NCBI GenBank assembly: GCA_030584025.1
Contig: CP129487.1
Span: 3,248,501 to 3,312,500, forward strand
Reading direction: 5' to 3'
Length of the DNA: 64,000 nt
Source of the DNA: Cyclobacteriaceae bacterium
GTDB lineage: Bacteria > Bacteroidota > Bacteroidia > Cytophagales > Cyclobacteriaceae
In this document: positions 35,857 through 44,854 of the stretch, one piece after another
Position numbering within the stretch: position 1 is the stretch's first letter
Layout of the letters: each line of letters begins with the position of its first letter
Notes under the pieces: model-generated
The model's database searches: none
Seen by the model: the letters and a program-made list of their open reading frames with translations, nothing else
What the model was told of the DNA's origin: nothing
Position numbers and translations under genes: made by a program

Positions 35857-36792
35857 CTAATTACTATTAGCTATTTTTATTCGTTGATTTTGTACTTTTT
35901 GATAGCGCTCTCCATTATAGACCAACACTTCCGACCAAAACATATCGGTATCAGGCTTCACAACCTCGCAGAGTAAGATTGGCATATCCATTATTAAAAT
36001 AGGAATTACTTGAACCTGAACAATGTTTCCAGGATCACCCATTACATAAATTTCATTCGTTTGACTGTTTGCAGTTTTATGAATAAATGTCTTCTGATCT
36101 GTGTTTGAAATTGTTAAAATCAATTCATTGTTTAGGATATATTGAAAATGCTCAATGCCATTAGTTATTGAAACTTCATGTTCCAAGAAACTCTGTTCAA
36201 TTTCCGAAATAATTTCTTCTTCAATAATACTTTGTATCGCTAAGTCATCAAATTTGGGCTTAATCCCGCCAATACAATATGTCGCTGTTTTTTGCTTAGT
36301 TGTAGTTTCATAAACCGCAATGAAAACAGGTGATATGCTTTGATCAAGAAATTCAAAGCTCTTTAGTTTTATCTCACTGTTAATTTGCTTATTACTGGAG
36401 TCGTAAAGCCAAATTCTGTCTAATCCTCTTATGTCAAAATTTGCAGAAGCAATCTTAGTCGAAATTATATTTCTTGAGTTCTCATCATCTCTATATACTC
36501 TTTCGGATAACTTTGATATACTATCATATTCCTCCCAAGTATTAATTGGTCGATTGAAGTAAAGCTCTGTGAATATTTCATTATTTTCCAAAAAATAGAA
36601 ATGCTGCACAAAGCCGATATATGTTGTTGAGTCATCAATTAATTTCGCTTTACTGTTTTCATAGTTTGATCTAACTGCCGTAGAATCAAGTTCATTTGAA
36701 TCAACAACTTGTTCTTCATTAGCAAAGTCTATCTGCGATCTCTCTTTGGAGCAAGAAAGAAACAGGGCTACTGCAAGAATTAATAATCTCAT
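35857..36792 (-). CDS. Hypothetical lipoprotein
   Basis: 311 residues from the ATG at 36792, which gives a lipoprotein signal MRLLILAVALFLSC with the lipidated cysteine at 14; the open frame seven codons upstream does not. The mature part is acidic, beta-rich and AT-rich. No motif recognised. It follows the Nramp gene in the same direction with about 30 bases between. Confidence 0.55.
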   Translation of the reverse strand: MRLLILAVALFLSCSKERSQIDFANEEQVVDSNELDSTAVRSNYENSKAKLIDDSTTYIGFVQHFYFLENNEIFTELYFNRPINTWEEYDSISKLSERVYRDDENSRNIISTKIASANFDIRGLDRIWLYDSSNKQINSEIKLKSFEFLDQSISPVFIAVYETTTKQKTATYCIGGIKPKFDDLAIQSIIEEEIISEIEQSFLEHEVSITNGIEHFQYILNNELILTISNTDQKTFIHKTANSQTNEIYVMGDPGNIVQVQVIPILIMDMPILLCEVVKPDTDMFWSEVLVYNGERYQKVQNQRIKIANSN

Positions 36793-36822
36793 TGAGCTAT
36801 TCGTTAAGTCCATTTATTAATA

Positions 36823-38097
36823 TCATATTCGAGCTCTGTACACCCACCCTCCCATTACAACCACCAACACCCCACTGCACCAAACCAACACCTTGAAATA
36901 ACTTTGGGATATCATGTTCAATGAAAGTAAAGCTTTCTCCACCTGATTCAAGCCAATCAACACTACGCTGCCCAACATGAGTAACAACAGCAAATTGTAG
37001 AAAAGGCTTGGTAGGTGGGAAGTTGAATTCACAGATCGTTGGTTGACCACCATGATGAGCAACGCCACCAACAACGGCAGCATCAATCCATTCAATGCCT
37101 GTACGGTAAGGATTACCGGTATCGGCTTTATGCCACTAATGCCGAACAAAAAGCCAACAAACAACACGGTGCCCCACACCAACCGCAACCTGCGTTGATC
37201 TTCCCATCCAAAAACGGTTGAAGCAATAATCGAGGAAGCATACGGTGCTGTGATGGAAGAAGAAAATCCTGCTGCAAACAACCCAACCCCCAGGGCAAGT
37301 GAACCTACCGGTCCAAGTTTTTCATGGAGCGAATCTGCCAATTCAGGAAAAGAAGAAAACGCCTGCACCGAAGTACCGGCAATCAGAATGGCTGCGGTAA
37401 TCAAACCGCCCACCAAAACCGAAACCGTGAGGCCGATGCGCATTAACGGAATCGTTTTCCCCTTGCTGATGCCTGATCCCAAAAAAATATTGTACGGTAC
37501 AATGGTAGTGCCTATCAGTCCAAGTATGAGCAATGCACTACCAGAAGGAAACGAAGGCATAACCGTATGTGTCAAAACATCTTTAATCGAGAACGGTTGT
37601 TGGAGGGCAAGAATAAAAAAGGCAACGCCCATTAATCCTACCAATACGGTCATCAACCACGATATCACCTGCCGCTTGTTCGTCCACAGCACCACAAATG
37701 AGGCGGCCGCCACCATCACCGTAAGTATTTTCACATCAACTGAAGTGAGCAGGTTTAATCCGGAAACAGCGCCCAGCATATTTCCAGCTTCATACGCAGC
37801 GCAACCCAGCATTACCGTAACGCCCACCAATACCATCAGGGCTTTGCCCCATGTATTACCAAAGCACTTTTGTGAAGCTTGCCCGAGATTTAATCCACTG
37901 CTGATTACAATACGTGCGGATGTTTCCTGTAGCAGCAAACAACCCAGTGTACCCAATGCCACCGCCCACAACAACTGAAGCTGATGCGTTGCCCCCGCAG
38001 TAATAGCCGTTGTAATGGTGCCCGGCCCGATAAACGCAGCTGAAATAACCGAGTACAGGATAACGCTGGAGAGTTTGGAGGGTGGGCGCATACACAA
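36823..38097 (-). CDS. Divergent Nramp-family transporter
   Basis: 424 residues, eleven or so transmembrane helices. Homology to Nramp is clear: the first helix region ISAAFIGPGTITTAITAG, then LLQETSAR and the sixth-helix segment GTTIVPYNIFLGSGISKG. The metal-binding residues differ from Mn/Fe transporters: DPGN is GPGT and MPH is VPY. The DPGN aspartate and asparagine and the MPH methionine and histidine are all replaced, so the protein should not carry manganese or iron in the canonical way. Related divergent Nramp proteins move magnesium or other substrates; here the substrate is open. Confidence 0.85.
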   Translation of the reverse strand: MCMRPPSKLSSVILYSVISAAFIGPGTITTAITAGATHQLQLLWAVALGTLGCLLLQETSARIVISSGLNLGQASQKCFGNTWGKALMVLVGVTVMLGCAAYEAGNMLGAVSGLNLLTSVDVKILTVMVAAASFVVLWTNKRQVISWLMTVLVGLMGVAFFILALQQPFSIKDVLTHTVMPSFPSGSALLILGLIGTTIVPYNIFLGSGISKGKTIPLMRIGLTVSVLVGGLITAAILIAGTSVQAFSSFPELADSLHEKLGPVGSLALGVGLFAAGFSSSITAPYASSIIASTVFGWEDQRRLRLVWGTVLFVGFLFGISGIKPIPVILTVQALNGLMLPLLVALLIMVVNQRSVNSTSHLPSLFYNLLLLLMLGSVVLIGLNQVEKALLSLNMISQSYFKVLVWCSGVLVVVMGGWVYRARI

Positions 38098-38175
38098 CTT
38101 GATCTTGTAAGATAAGTTTTCTCAAATAGAAATAGAAGTTGGTTTGCTATATTGAAGGAGAATAAATTCAAAATC

Positions 38176-38463
38176 ATGTGTGAACATCTAGCCGAATTGG
38201 AAAACGAACTCAAATCAAAAGGCATTAAAGAAACCTATCGCGGTCAGCCCTGGTCGGACAACTGCCGTGAATGGGTTTACTATGATTGCGTACTGGATGT
38301 TGAAAAATTAAAATCACGCTACGACTTGGCTACTTGTGTTACCATCAGCCGGAATGATGACCAGCGATCCGGAAGGGAGTTGGGATTTTACTGCGAACAA
38401 TGTCACGATGCGGTAATGGGATTACATCCGGAGGATGGGGTAGGGAAAGTCTACTTCGAATAA
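38176..38463 (+). CDS. Small hypothetical protein with CxxC
   Basis: 95 residues from the ATG at 38176; an upstream TTG in frame adds eight residues but is less likely. It contains FYCEQCHDAVMG, a C-x2-C-H group that may bind zinc, and another cysteine pair earlier (NCREWVYYDC). Not recognised. Its end overlaps the end of the convergent nucleotidyltransferase gene by 13 bases. Confidence 0.6.
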   Translation: MCEHLAELENELKSKGIKETYRGQPWSDNCREWVYYDCVLDVEKLKSRYDLATCVTISRNDDQRSGRELGFYCEQCHDAVMGLHPEDGVGKVYFE

Positions 38464-39512
38464 AACTCATTCCGTATTCTAATCAGTAATTCCTCAGCGT
38501 AGTGATGATCTGGCTGTTCTGGCAAATTCGACTTTTTAAACAATTCTGCTATTGTCTGAATTTTAGTCTCAGCCTGCTGCAATAAATCATTATACATGTA
38601 CTGACCAGCACGAACGCGCAACAACCATTCGCGCTCCGGTCGCCTTACATTTACCCTATTCTGGAGGGCTATTTCCTCAGCCATATTCAACAAACGAAAT
38701 ACATGCATCATGTTTTTTGCATCATAGTTTTTCCCATGACTGATCGTATTCTCGTAGCGTTCATCATTTCGTTCCTTCACCCATTCCCAATATTGCTTGT
38801 ACTCTTTACAGTAGACAGAGTATCCATCTTTGTTAAAATGGAGTATAGCTTTAGGGCTGAGTCCTTCGGGCACAGAACTCAGGGAAACATCATCGGCATG
38901 GTCGTCAGAATAGAAGCCACTGAGCTTCTTATCAGTTTGTGATTGATGGAAGACCGCATAAATCTCCCGCATGTGATCTATGCGTACAAGTCCGCACTCT
39001 TGCTGCGCGTAGTTTTGTTGGTCAAGCCAAACTGATGCCGGGATAGATTTATATCCATGAACGACATAACAAAAATTGAGAATATTTTTCCGCTTTTCAT
39101 CGATGGGGTTAAGTATCTTCTTGTTTAATCCACGTGCTTTTTTGATCTGCGCATACGCGTACTGCCCAAAGGTTTGATTGCATAATTTAGACAAGAACAT
39201 CTCCGGTTTAATCAGATCCATAACAGGATGCTTGTAGAGAATACAATCCTCTGGTGTGCTCAATAACTCGAGGATATTGGGATTATTCCTTAAAAGCAGA
39301 TCAATGAATTTCTTGACCTCATAATACATTTCATCGTTTGTGGCATTGTTGATTTGATCGGTATAAGCCAGCCCGTAAAATTCGGTTTTCGGAAGAACAA
39401 AAACGCCTTTGATATCAGTATCTGAATGAGGCAGAGCCAGTCCATACGCATGACTACCGCTGATACATTTCAGAAGTAGATGCTCATTGTTTTGAAGCTG
39501 CTCGAGTGTCAT
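38451..39512 (-). CDS. RlaP-type nucleotidyltransferase, second copy
   Basis: 353 residues, DNA polymerase beta-like nucleotidyltransferase. The active-site signature is GSHAYG followed by SDTDIKG (ISGSHAYGLALPHSDTDIKG), as in the RlaP family (RNA-ligase-associated predicted nucleotidyltransferases). The C-terminal half is helical. It starts within the last four bases of the upstream homologue (ATGA overlap), so translation is coupled. Position at the end of an rtcB operon suggests that it adds nucleotides to, or otherwise prepares, RNA ends for ligation by RtcB; that role is inferred. Confidence 0.85.
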   Translation of the reverse strand: MTLEQLQNNEHLLLKCISGSHAYGLALPHSDTDIKGVFVLPKTEFYGLAYTDQINNATNDEMYYEVKKFIDLLLRNNPNILELLSTPEDCILYKHPVMDLIKPEMFLSKLCNQTFGQYAYAQIKKARGLNKKILNPIDEKRKNILNFCYVVHGYKSIPASVWLDQQNYAQQECGLVRIDHMREIYAVFHQSQTDKKLSGFYSDDHADDVSLSSVPEGLSPKAILHFNKDGYSVYCKEYKQYWEWVKERNDERYENTISHGKNYDAKNMMHVFRLLNMAEEIALQNRVNVRRPEREWLLRVRAGQYMYNDLLQQAETKIQTIAELFKKSNLPEQPDHHYAEELLIRIRNEFYSK

Positions 39513-40255
39513 AGTATGAATTTTCTGAACAATTCATTCAATGGCTCTGAGTCCGATGATCGTGAAGCATCCGGAATCCGGCTTTCACAATAAGCAAGTT
39601 GGCTATCAAGCCAGCGATGGATTTCCATAATGGGGTTGATGGCAAACTTCTCATCCACGGTTGCTTTCTTCGCCAACAGGTCATCAATTATTGTATGAAG
39701 GTCTTTATCCAGCAACACACGAAGCTTTGCAAATTCCATAGGAGGCACTTCGTTGTACTCGGCAATCCAGCGGCTTGCCAGTATGGGCCGCAGGGCATAG
39801 AAATACTTTTTTAGTTTCACTTCAATTCCTGACAGGTCATTGTTCATTACATTGTTAACCATGCTAAGGTAGTGATGCATCATAGCCCGGGGTGAAAAGT
39901 AGGTACTCATCAATCCTCTTAGTGATTCAATGAAATCCGGATCAGATTGATACACGATGGGAGATTGCAACCATTCGTAAAGCGGAGCATTTGATTTTCG
40001 AAATAGTCGTAATGCCTTTCTTAGCTCCCAGCCATTTATATCCAGCAGATCACTGATGGGCAGTTCAATTACATCATGAGGCTCATCAATGCTCAGGTAG
40101 TGATCTCTTTTATGAATATAAATAAAGCGAACATCATAGTCGCTATCAGGCGAAGCAAAGCCCCATGCGCGGCTTCCGGATTCGCAGGCATGTAATATAT
40201 TGACCCTAAAGTCTAATCTAATGGAGTCCAGTCTTTGATGTATTGCCTCAGTCAT
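39509..40255 (-). CDS. RlaP-type nucleotidyltransferase, first copy
   Basis: 248 residues. Signature ESGSRAWGFASPDSDYDVRF: GSRAWG and the metal-binding DYD of the polymerase-beta superfamily, close to the family known as YcgL/COG3541. It is shorter than its downstream partner and only distantly similar, so the two form two subfamilies rather than a recent duplication. It overlaps the HEPN gene upstream by eight bases and the next nucleotidyltransferase by four: a tightly packed operon. Confidence 0.87.
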   Translation of the reverse strand: MTEAIHQRLDSIRLDFRVNILHACESGSRAWGFASPDSDYDVRFIYIHKRDHYLSIDEPHDVIELPISDLLDINGWELRKALRLFRKSNAPLYEWLQSPIVYQSDPDFIESLRGLMSTYFSPRAMMHHYLSMVNNVMNNDLSGIEVKLKKYFYALRPILASRWIAEYNEVPPMEFAKLRVLLDKDLHTIIDDLLAKKATVDEKFAINPIMEIHRWLDSQLAYCESRIPDASRSSDSEPLNELFRKFIL

Positions 40256-41711
40256 TCTTTTTCATTCTAAGTATGATCTCGTTAAGATCTCGTATGCAGT
40301 TTTGATTGTGTTTAATAAGCTTTACTATTACTTTTTCATTAAAATTAAATGTTCCTAATATTAATAGAGTAAGAATGAATTGGGCTTGATAAAATAAAAG
40401 GACAAGCGGTTGTCCAAGATCCATTCCTTCAATATCACCATGAGATAATTTATGTCTATACTCCTTTGCTTTGTCAGGGAATGATAGGAAGAAATTATTT
40501 GTGCCGAGCACGTGTTGTATAATTGGTTCTACTTTAGAAAGTAAACCCTGTAATCTCTCGCGAAGATTAAAATTTTCGCGCGGTCCTTTTATAGAATCAT
40601 TAAACCAGTTGATGAGCGTTAAATCACCATTTAATAATTGGGTTATCTTGGACTTATTAGCGTTATAGTTATCGACATTTCGAATATATTCTATGTCAAT
40701 TTTCTTATGGTATGATTCAAGTGCTTGAATCAAGTTTAAAAATCTATTGTTAAACATAACACTAGTAAGAACAGCTCCCGTTCCCTCAAACCAATTATGA
40801 GAGTCAAGATAGTAATCATAGATTGAGAAGAATGCCTCATTAGAATACCATTTTTGGATAATGTGATCTAGCTCATTTTGTGGTAAGACCCATGCGCTAA
40901 TAAGCATGAAGTTTTGATGAATGTCATGCTTATCAATGAGCTCAGCACTGCTATACGAATCGAAAAATGTCATGGATACACGAACCCATTCTGAATCATT
41001 TACCTTTGAATCAGATTTTGCTAAACAAGAAGAGCCAACCGTAATAGAAAAGATCTTGTATTGGATTTTCTTGCGAATAGAAAACTCAAGAAGTTTACAG
41101 AATCTAACAGCATCCCTGAGTAATTCATCAAAGTCAATGAAATCATTGTACTCAAACTCCAGAAGCTTTTCAAAATTCGTCTGATATGATACTCCAAATT
41201 TTATATCACGCTTTTGAAAACTGTCAATAAAATTGAATTTTAGATTTTTGCTTATTTCAACAAGCCTACTGGTTGAATTTGGAATCCTATCTATTTCATA
41301 ATTCAGTTTGAATGGACTCTCAGTGCCATCATACCATGAAGAGAGATAAGGAAACTTAAGTAAGGCCTTAGATATTCTTAAATCGCCAAGTTTGTTGACA
41401 TGAACTCGATGCAAGACCATGCTGCCTTTGTAACGCACTTCATAAAAGTCTTTTCCAAGAGGTTTAGTTAGTATCCATCTGCAATTAATAATTGAAACAC
41501 TTTCAAAATGAGTATTACCCAAAATGATACTATGTTCAAATTCCGAGTGATTGTTATGGTCACTTAAGTTGATTTTCAGATCTTCGATATAATGAGTTCC
41601 ATATAGAACAAGCTCTATTTTTCTCTTTTCATAATCAATTAAGAGTTGACCTGAAAGTTTCAAATTTGAACCTGGTAAAAACCATTCTCCTACTAGCTCT
41701 CTCTCTTTCAT
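40248..41711 (-). CDS. ApeA-like HEPN-domain ribonuclease
   Basis: 487 residues. A beta-rich N-terminal region of about 300 residues is followed by a helical HEPN domain with the catalytic motif R-x4-H at R419-H424 (EYRHKLSHGD). The layout, an N-terminal ApeA-like domain then HEPN, is that of ApeA anti-phage proteins and related abortive-infection nucleases. HEPN proteins with this motif cut RNA, often tRNA or rRNA, leaving 2',3'-cyclic phosphate and 5'-OH ends, exactly what RtcB rejoins. It is markedly AT-richer than rtcB and sits between rtcB (22 bases) and rlaP (8-base overlap), as if inserted into a repair operon. Confidence 0.75.
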   Translation of the reverse strand: MKERELVGEWFLPGSNLKLSGQLLIDYEKRKIELVLYGTHYIEDLKINLSDHNNHSEFEHSIILGNTHFESVSIINCRWILTKPLGKDFYEVRYKGSMVLHRVHVNKLGDLRISKALLKFPYLSSWYDGTESPFKLNYEIDRIPNSTSRLVEISKNLKFNFIDSFQKRDIKFGVSYQTNFEKLLEFEYNDFIDFDELLRDAVRFCKLLEFSIRKKIQYKIFSITVGSSCLAKSDSKVNDSEWVRVSMTFFDSYSSAELIDKHDIHQNFMLISAWVLPQNELDHIIQKWYSNEAFFSIYDYYLDSHNWFEGTGAVLTSVMFNNRFLNLIQALESYHKKIDIEYIRNVDNYNANKSKITQLLNGDLTLINWFNDSIKGPRENFNLRERLQGLLSKVEPIIQHVLGTNNFFLSFPDKAKEYRHKLSHGDIEGMDLGQPLVLLFYQAQFILTLLILGTFNFNEKVIVKLIKHNQNCIRDLNEIILRMKKND

Positions 41712-41733
41712 GGTATATTAAAATTTTTAAAGG

Positions 41734-43137
41734 TCAATCCACCTCCTGAAACTTCTCATCACCACACATTCGTACAATCTTCGGCATAAAGGTGCCGAGC
41801 ACTTCCACCAAGTCTTTCTGATACTCCATCACCTGGTGAATGTCTTTGTAGGCCATTGGCGCTTCATCCAAACCGGAGCCGATCAGTTCAACGCCTGCCT
41901 GCTTCAGGAATTTCTTAACATGACCAGGCAAAATGGTTTGCTTCGCTTTCGTTCGCGACATCGTTCTGCCTGCTCCATGTGAGGCTGAGTTGATGGAGGC
42001 AGCCAGTCCTTTACCGCGTACAATGAACCCAGGTGTCGCCATTGAGCCGGGGATAATTCCCAACACACCTTTACCAGCCGGTGTGGCACCCTTCCGGTGA
42101 ACAATCACTTCATTGCCATCTGCATCTTTTTCCTTCCATGCAAAGTTGTGATGGTTCTCAATCATAGCAAGCGGAGTTTCGCGTAAGCCAATCGCCATAC
42201 GTTCATGTATCTGGTGATGACAGGCCGAAGCATAGTCACCAGCCAGGTTCATAGCCAACCAGTATTCCTGTCCGGCTTCTGTGTTCAGGTCAAGCCATGC
42301 CAGGTGCTTTGCTTCCTGTGGCAGCTTACAGGTTTCCATGGCTATTTTCGTATAGTGGCCAGCTATGGTTGCACCCAGTCCACGTGAACCGGAATGTGAA
42401 AGCAATGCCACGTATTGCCCTACAGGCAAATTGTATTCGTTGATGGCACTCGTAATCTCCACTATACCAAATTCCACGAAGTGATTTCCACCACCGGAGG
42501 TACCGATCTGTTGCCAGGCACGGTCTTTCATATCGCGTGCAATGGCGATCTCGCTGAATTCCTTTCGCTCAAATATTTCGTGATCCTTTGGTTTTTTGAA
42601 AGTAGACCGACCAAACTGAGTATTGTTCAGCAACAACTTTTTGAAGTCAGCTGTCTTTTCATCCAGTGAAGAAACTGGAAGATCATAGAGAGTCATGCAC
42701 ATCCGGCATCCGATATCCACACCAACACCATACGGAATGACTGCATTCTTAGTCGCCAGCACTCCGCCAATAGGCAACCCATAGCCCTGGTGAGCATCGG
42801 GCATTAAAGCACCCGCAACGGAGATGGGTAATTTCATCGCTGTCTCCATTTGTGCGATGGCACCTTGTTCTATGCCTTCAGCACCATATACTTCATACGG
42901 AAGCGATTCATTCAATGCGATAAGGGAATCGACAGGAGTACTAAGTGCTTTGACAATGGGTAATACATGCTCATTGTTTTCAAATGCTGAAGGTTGCTTC
43001 AGAATTTCCTTCAAGAGCGAAAGTTGATCTTCCCTACTTAAATCGATGTAGTGATTCTCCATAATTGTCAAAGCAATCCCGATGACTTTATTCTCCGGAA
43101 AGCCGATGGACTTTAAATCATTTCCTGTTAAACGCAT
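41734..43137 (-). CDS. rtcB: RNA-splicing ligase RtcB
   Basis: 467 residues. Seen signatures: MPDAHQGYGLPIGG, metal ligands D141 and C144 in GVDIGCRMC, N218-H219 in GGGNHFVEFG, H248 in LLSHSGSRG, H329/H330 in IENHHNFAW, and the guanylylated histidine H387 in NSASHGAGR. It has an N-terminal extension of about 80 residues compared with the shortest RtcB proteins. It joins 2',3'-cyclic-phosphate (or 3'-phosphate) and 5'-OH RNA ends using GTP. The upstream 26 bases separate its start from the end of a tRNA-like element; slipin lies before that and the HEPN and RlaP genes follow. Confidence 0.97.
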   Translation of the reverse strand: MRLTGNDLKSIGFPENKVIGIALTIMENHYIDLSREDQLSLLKEILKQPSAFENNEHVLPIVKALSTPVDSLIALNESLPYEVYGAEGIEQGAIAQMETAMKLPISVAGALMPDAHQGYGLPIGGVLATKNAVIPYGVGVDIGCRMCMTLYDLPVSSLDEKTADFKKLLLNNTQFGRSTFKKPKDHEIFERKEFSEIAIARDMKDRAWQQIGTSGGGNHFVEFGIVEITSAINEYNLPVGQYVALLSHSGSRGLGATIAGHYTKIAMETCKLPQEAKHLAWLDLNTEAGQEYWLAMNLAGDYASACHHQIHERMAIGLRETPLAMIENHHNFAWKEKDADGNEVIVHRKGATPAGKGVLGIIPGSMATPGFIVRGKGLAASINSASHGAGRTMSRTKAKQTILPGHVKKFLKQAGVELIGSGLDEAPMAYKDIHQVMEYQKDLVEVLGTFMPKIVRMCGDEKFQEVD

Positions 43138-43163
43138 CGTTAAATTTATCTCATTTATTTGTG

Positions 43164-43364
43164 TGACCCAACCCGGATTCGAACCGGGATTCCTTCTCAG
43201 GCAGCAAGGCTCTAAATGCGCTTCCCTACTTTACTTCTTCGAGCGGTATTTCGGTGCAACTGCAAATTCTATCCGATACTGCGCGTAGCTGTATCGGAAT
43301 CATCCCTGCACACTGCGGAACGACTAACTTTTACCGCAGACTTTTCCTTTTAAGCTATTGGGCC
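43164..43364 (-). ncRNA. tRNA-like element with an insertion of about 110 bases, directly upstream of rtcB
   Basis: Read on the minus strand. The 5' strand GGCCCAA (43364-43358) pairs with 3' TTGGGTC (43171-43165), seven pairs with one G-U, next to a discriminator A. Positions 8-9 are TA. The D-stem is GCTT/AAGT (43355-43352 with 43343-43340) around a loop with GG. The T-arm is perfect, CCCGG-TTCGAAT-CCGGG (43188-43172). In the anticodon position a six-pair stem CTGCGG/CCGCAG (43339-43334 with 43318-43313) closes a 15-base loop in place of seven. Between it and the T-arm lie about 120 bases, including a strong hairpin TCCGATAC/GTATCGGA (43272-43298). It is not a normal tRNA; it may be a decoy, a sensor, or an intron-bearing tRNA-like RNA. 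Confidence 0.7.
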
Positions 43365-43408
43365 AAATAAAAGACGATGCTGAAATTTCTCCAGCACTCG
43401 TCTTACTT

Positions 43409-44509
43409 TCACTTTCCTGGAACAAAGATCTCCTTCAACTGATCAACGATCTGGTTGCCCCCTGACAACGAGATGCTGTTGATCTTGTCGGCAATCTTCT
43501 CCACATACTCCATCTCCTTCAACTTGAACAACATGGAGTTTTCTTCCATCAACTTGGCTGTGTTCAACAAACTTCTTGTAGAAGCTGTCTCTTCCCGCCT
43601 CATGATCACGTTGGCTTCGGCTTTCTTCTGAGCTACCAACACCTGGTTCATGATCTCTTTCATTTCACCAGGCAAGATGATATCCCGAACACCACAGTCT
43701 CTGATTTCTACACCAAGGTTACTCGCCTTTTCTTTCAAGGCCGTCAACACATAAGTAGAAATCGCCTCTTTCTTTTCCAGCAACTCATCCAACGTCATTG
43801 TACCAACATACTCCCTCAATGCCAACTGCATTAAAACGTACAATTGCTTTTCGTAATCCTTGTTATCGATCAAAGCCTTCACAATGTCGACAACTTTGTA
43901 TTGCGTGTAAAAGTTGATCCTCAAGGCAGCTTTGTCTTTCGTCAAAATCTCCTGTCCGGATACCTCCAACTGCAATTGTCTCAAGTCGATCTTGCTTACT
44001 GTTACGCCAACCGGGTTCTTCCAGAAGTAGTAGACACCCGTCTCCAACACCTTGCTGAACTTGCCGTCTACAAACAAGATACCTTTCTCATAGGCTTCTA
44101 CAACGAACACCCTGACGTAAGGCAAAACTTCTTTCCTTACCAAGGTATTCACATCAATGTTCTCAGTAATCTCAATCTTGCTCAAGTCGGCTTTTACGAA
44201 TGTGAAGTCGGTAGCCCCCCTCCAGTAAGCATACCGGCCAGGTGCAAGTACGTTTTTGAAGTTGCCATTCTCATACAGCAGGGCAATTTCATTGTCTTTC
44301 ACCTCAACGACCGTCAACATTCCTGCCAACTGTTCATCTTTCAACAAGATGTTCAACTCGATGGAAGGATGGAAAGGTTTAGACATGTCGTACACATACA
44401 CATCCTCAAAGGGAAGTATCCAGTACACGCCCTCGGTAATCACTCTTTTGTAGTTACCATTCCTGAACACCAATCCGATTTTTCCGGTGTTAATTCTGAT
44501 CCTTTTCAT
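43409..44509 (-). CDS. Slipin (SPFH/band-7) protein without membrane anchor
   Basis: 366 residues. The SPFH domain covers about 135-310 with SGQEILTKDKAALRINF, ALREYVGTMTLDELL and the closing GVEIRDCGVRDIILPGEMKE. The part before it is unusual: the unit G/E-x-G/A-L-F-x-N/D-G-x-Y/F-x-x-V-L-x-x-G-x-Y occurs three times (about 9-30, 73-96, 139-162). No N-terminal membrane helix is present, so the protein may form a soluble or peripherally bound ring. It lies between two groups of tRNA-like elements and upstream of rtcB in the same direction. Slipins are recurrent neighbours of RtcB; their role there is not settled. Confidence 0.85.
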   Translation of the reverse strand: MKRIRINTGKIGLVFRNGNYKRVITEGVYWILPFEDVYVYDMSKPFHPSIELNILLKDEQLAGMLTVVEVKDNEIALLYENGNFKNVLAPGRYAYWRGATDFTFVKADLSKIEITENIDVNTLVRKEVLPYVRVFVVEAYEKGILFVDGKFSKVLETGVYYFWKNPVGVTVSKIDLRQLQLEVSGQEILTKDKAALRINFYTQYKVVDIVKALIDNKDYEKQLYVLMQLALREYVGTMTLDELLEKKEAISTYVLTALKEKASNLGVEIRDCGVRDIILPGEMKEIMNQVLVAQKKAEANVIMRREETASTRSLLNTAKLMEENSMLFKLKEMEYVEKIADKINSISLSGGNQIVDQLKEIFVPGK

Positions 44510-44853
44510 CGTTATAAAAATTAATAGTTAAAAAGTCTTTATTAAAAGAAAGCAGTCCGTGATAGATCATCTTCTCAAAACGGAAATGCTGTTAAGCACC
44601 GCTCCATCAAAATAGTTTTCTGTAGGAATGTCTTCTTAATCACATAACCCTTAGTCATGCGAATCAGATGAGTTGCGCTATAGAAAAGTAAAACAACATC
44701 ACGATGCGGTATCCCCGCACTTCAGGCTTTCAAAAGACTGGCGGCACCATCGCAGCAAATCACAAGGATTTGACTTTGAAGGTCCCGACCCGATCTATCC
44801 CGAACGACTTTCAGGATGACCCTTTTTTATGAAGGGGCCAACTTCCAGAAAAC
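44510..44853 (-). other. Leader region between the tRNA-half array and slipin
   Basis: About 344 bases without a convincing ORF. On the minus strand it contains hairpin-prone sequence: CCCCTTC against AAAAAAGGG near 44823-44840, and CGATG...CATCG arms around 44703-44752. It holds no T-loop or D-arm motif that I can recognise. It is probably the 5' leader of slipin or a further structured RNA. Confidence 0.4.
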
Positions 44854-44854
44854 A

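Noticed and set aside
37250..37978. 242-codon ORF on the plus strand
   Set aside because: Antisense shadow of the Nramp gene, low-complexity composition, no start context.
43844..44524. 226-codon ORF on the plus strand
   Set aside because: Complete antisense overlap with slipin, which has clear family motifs.
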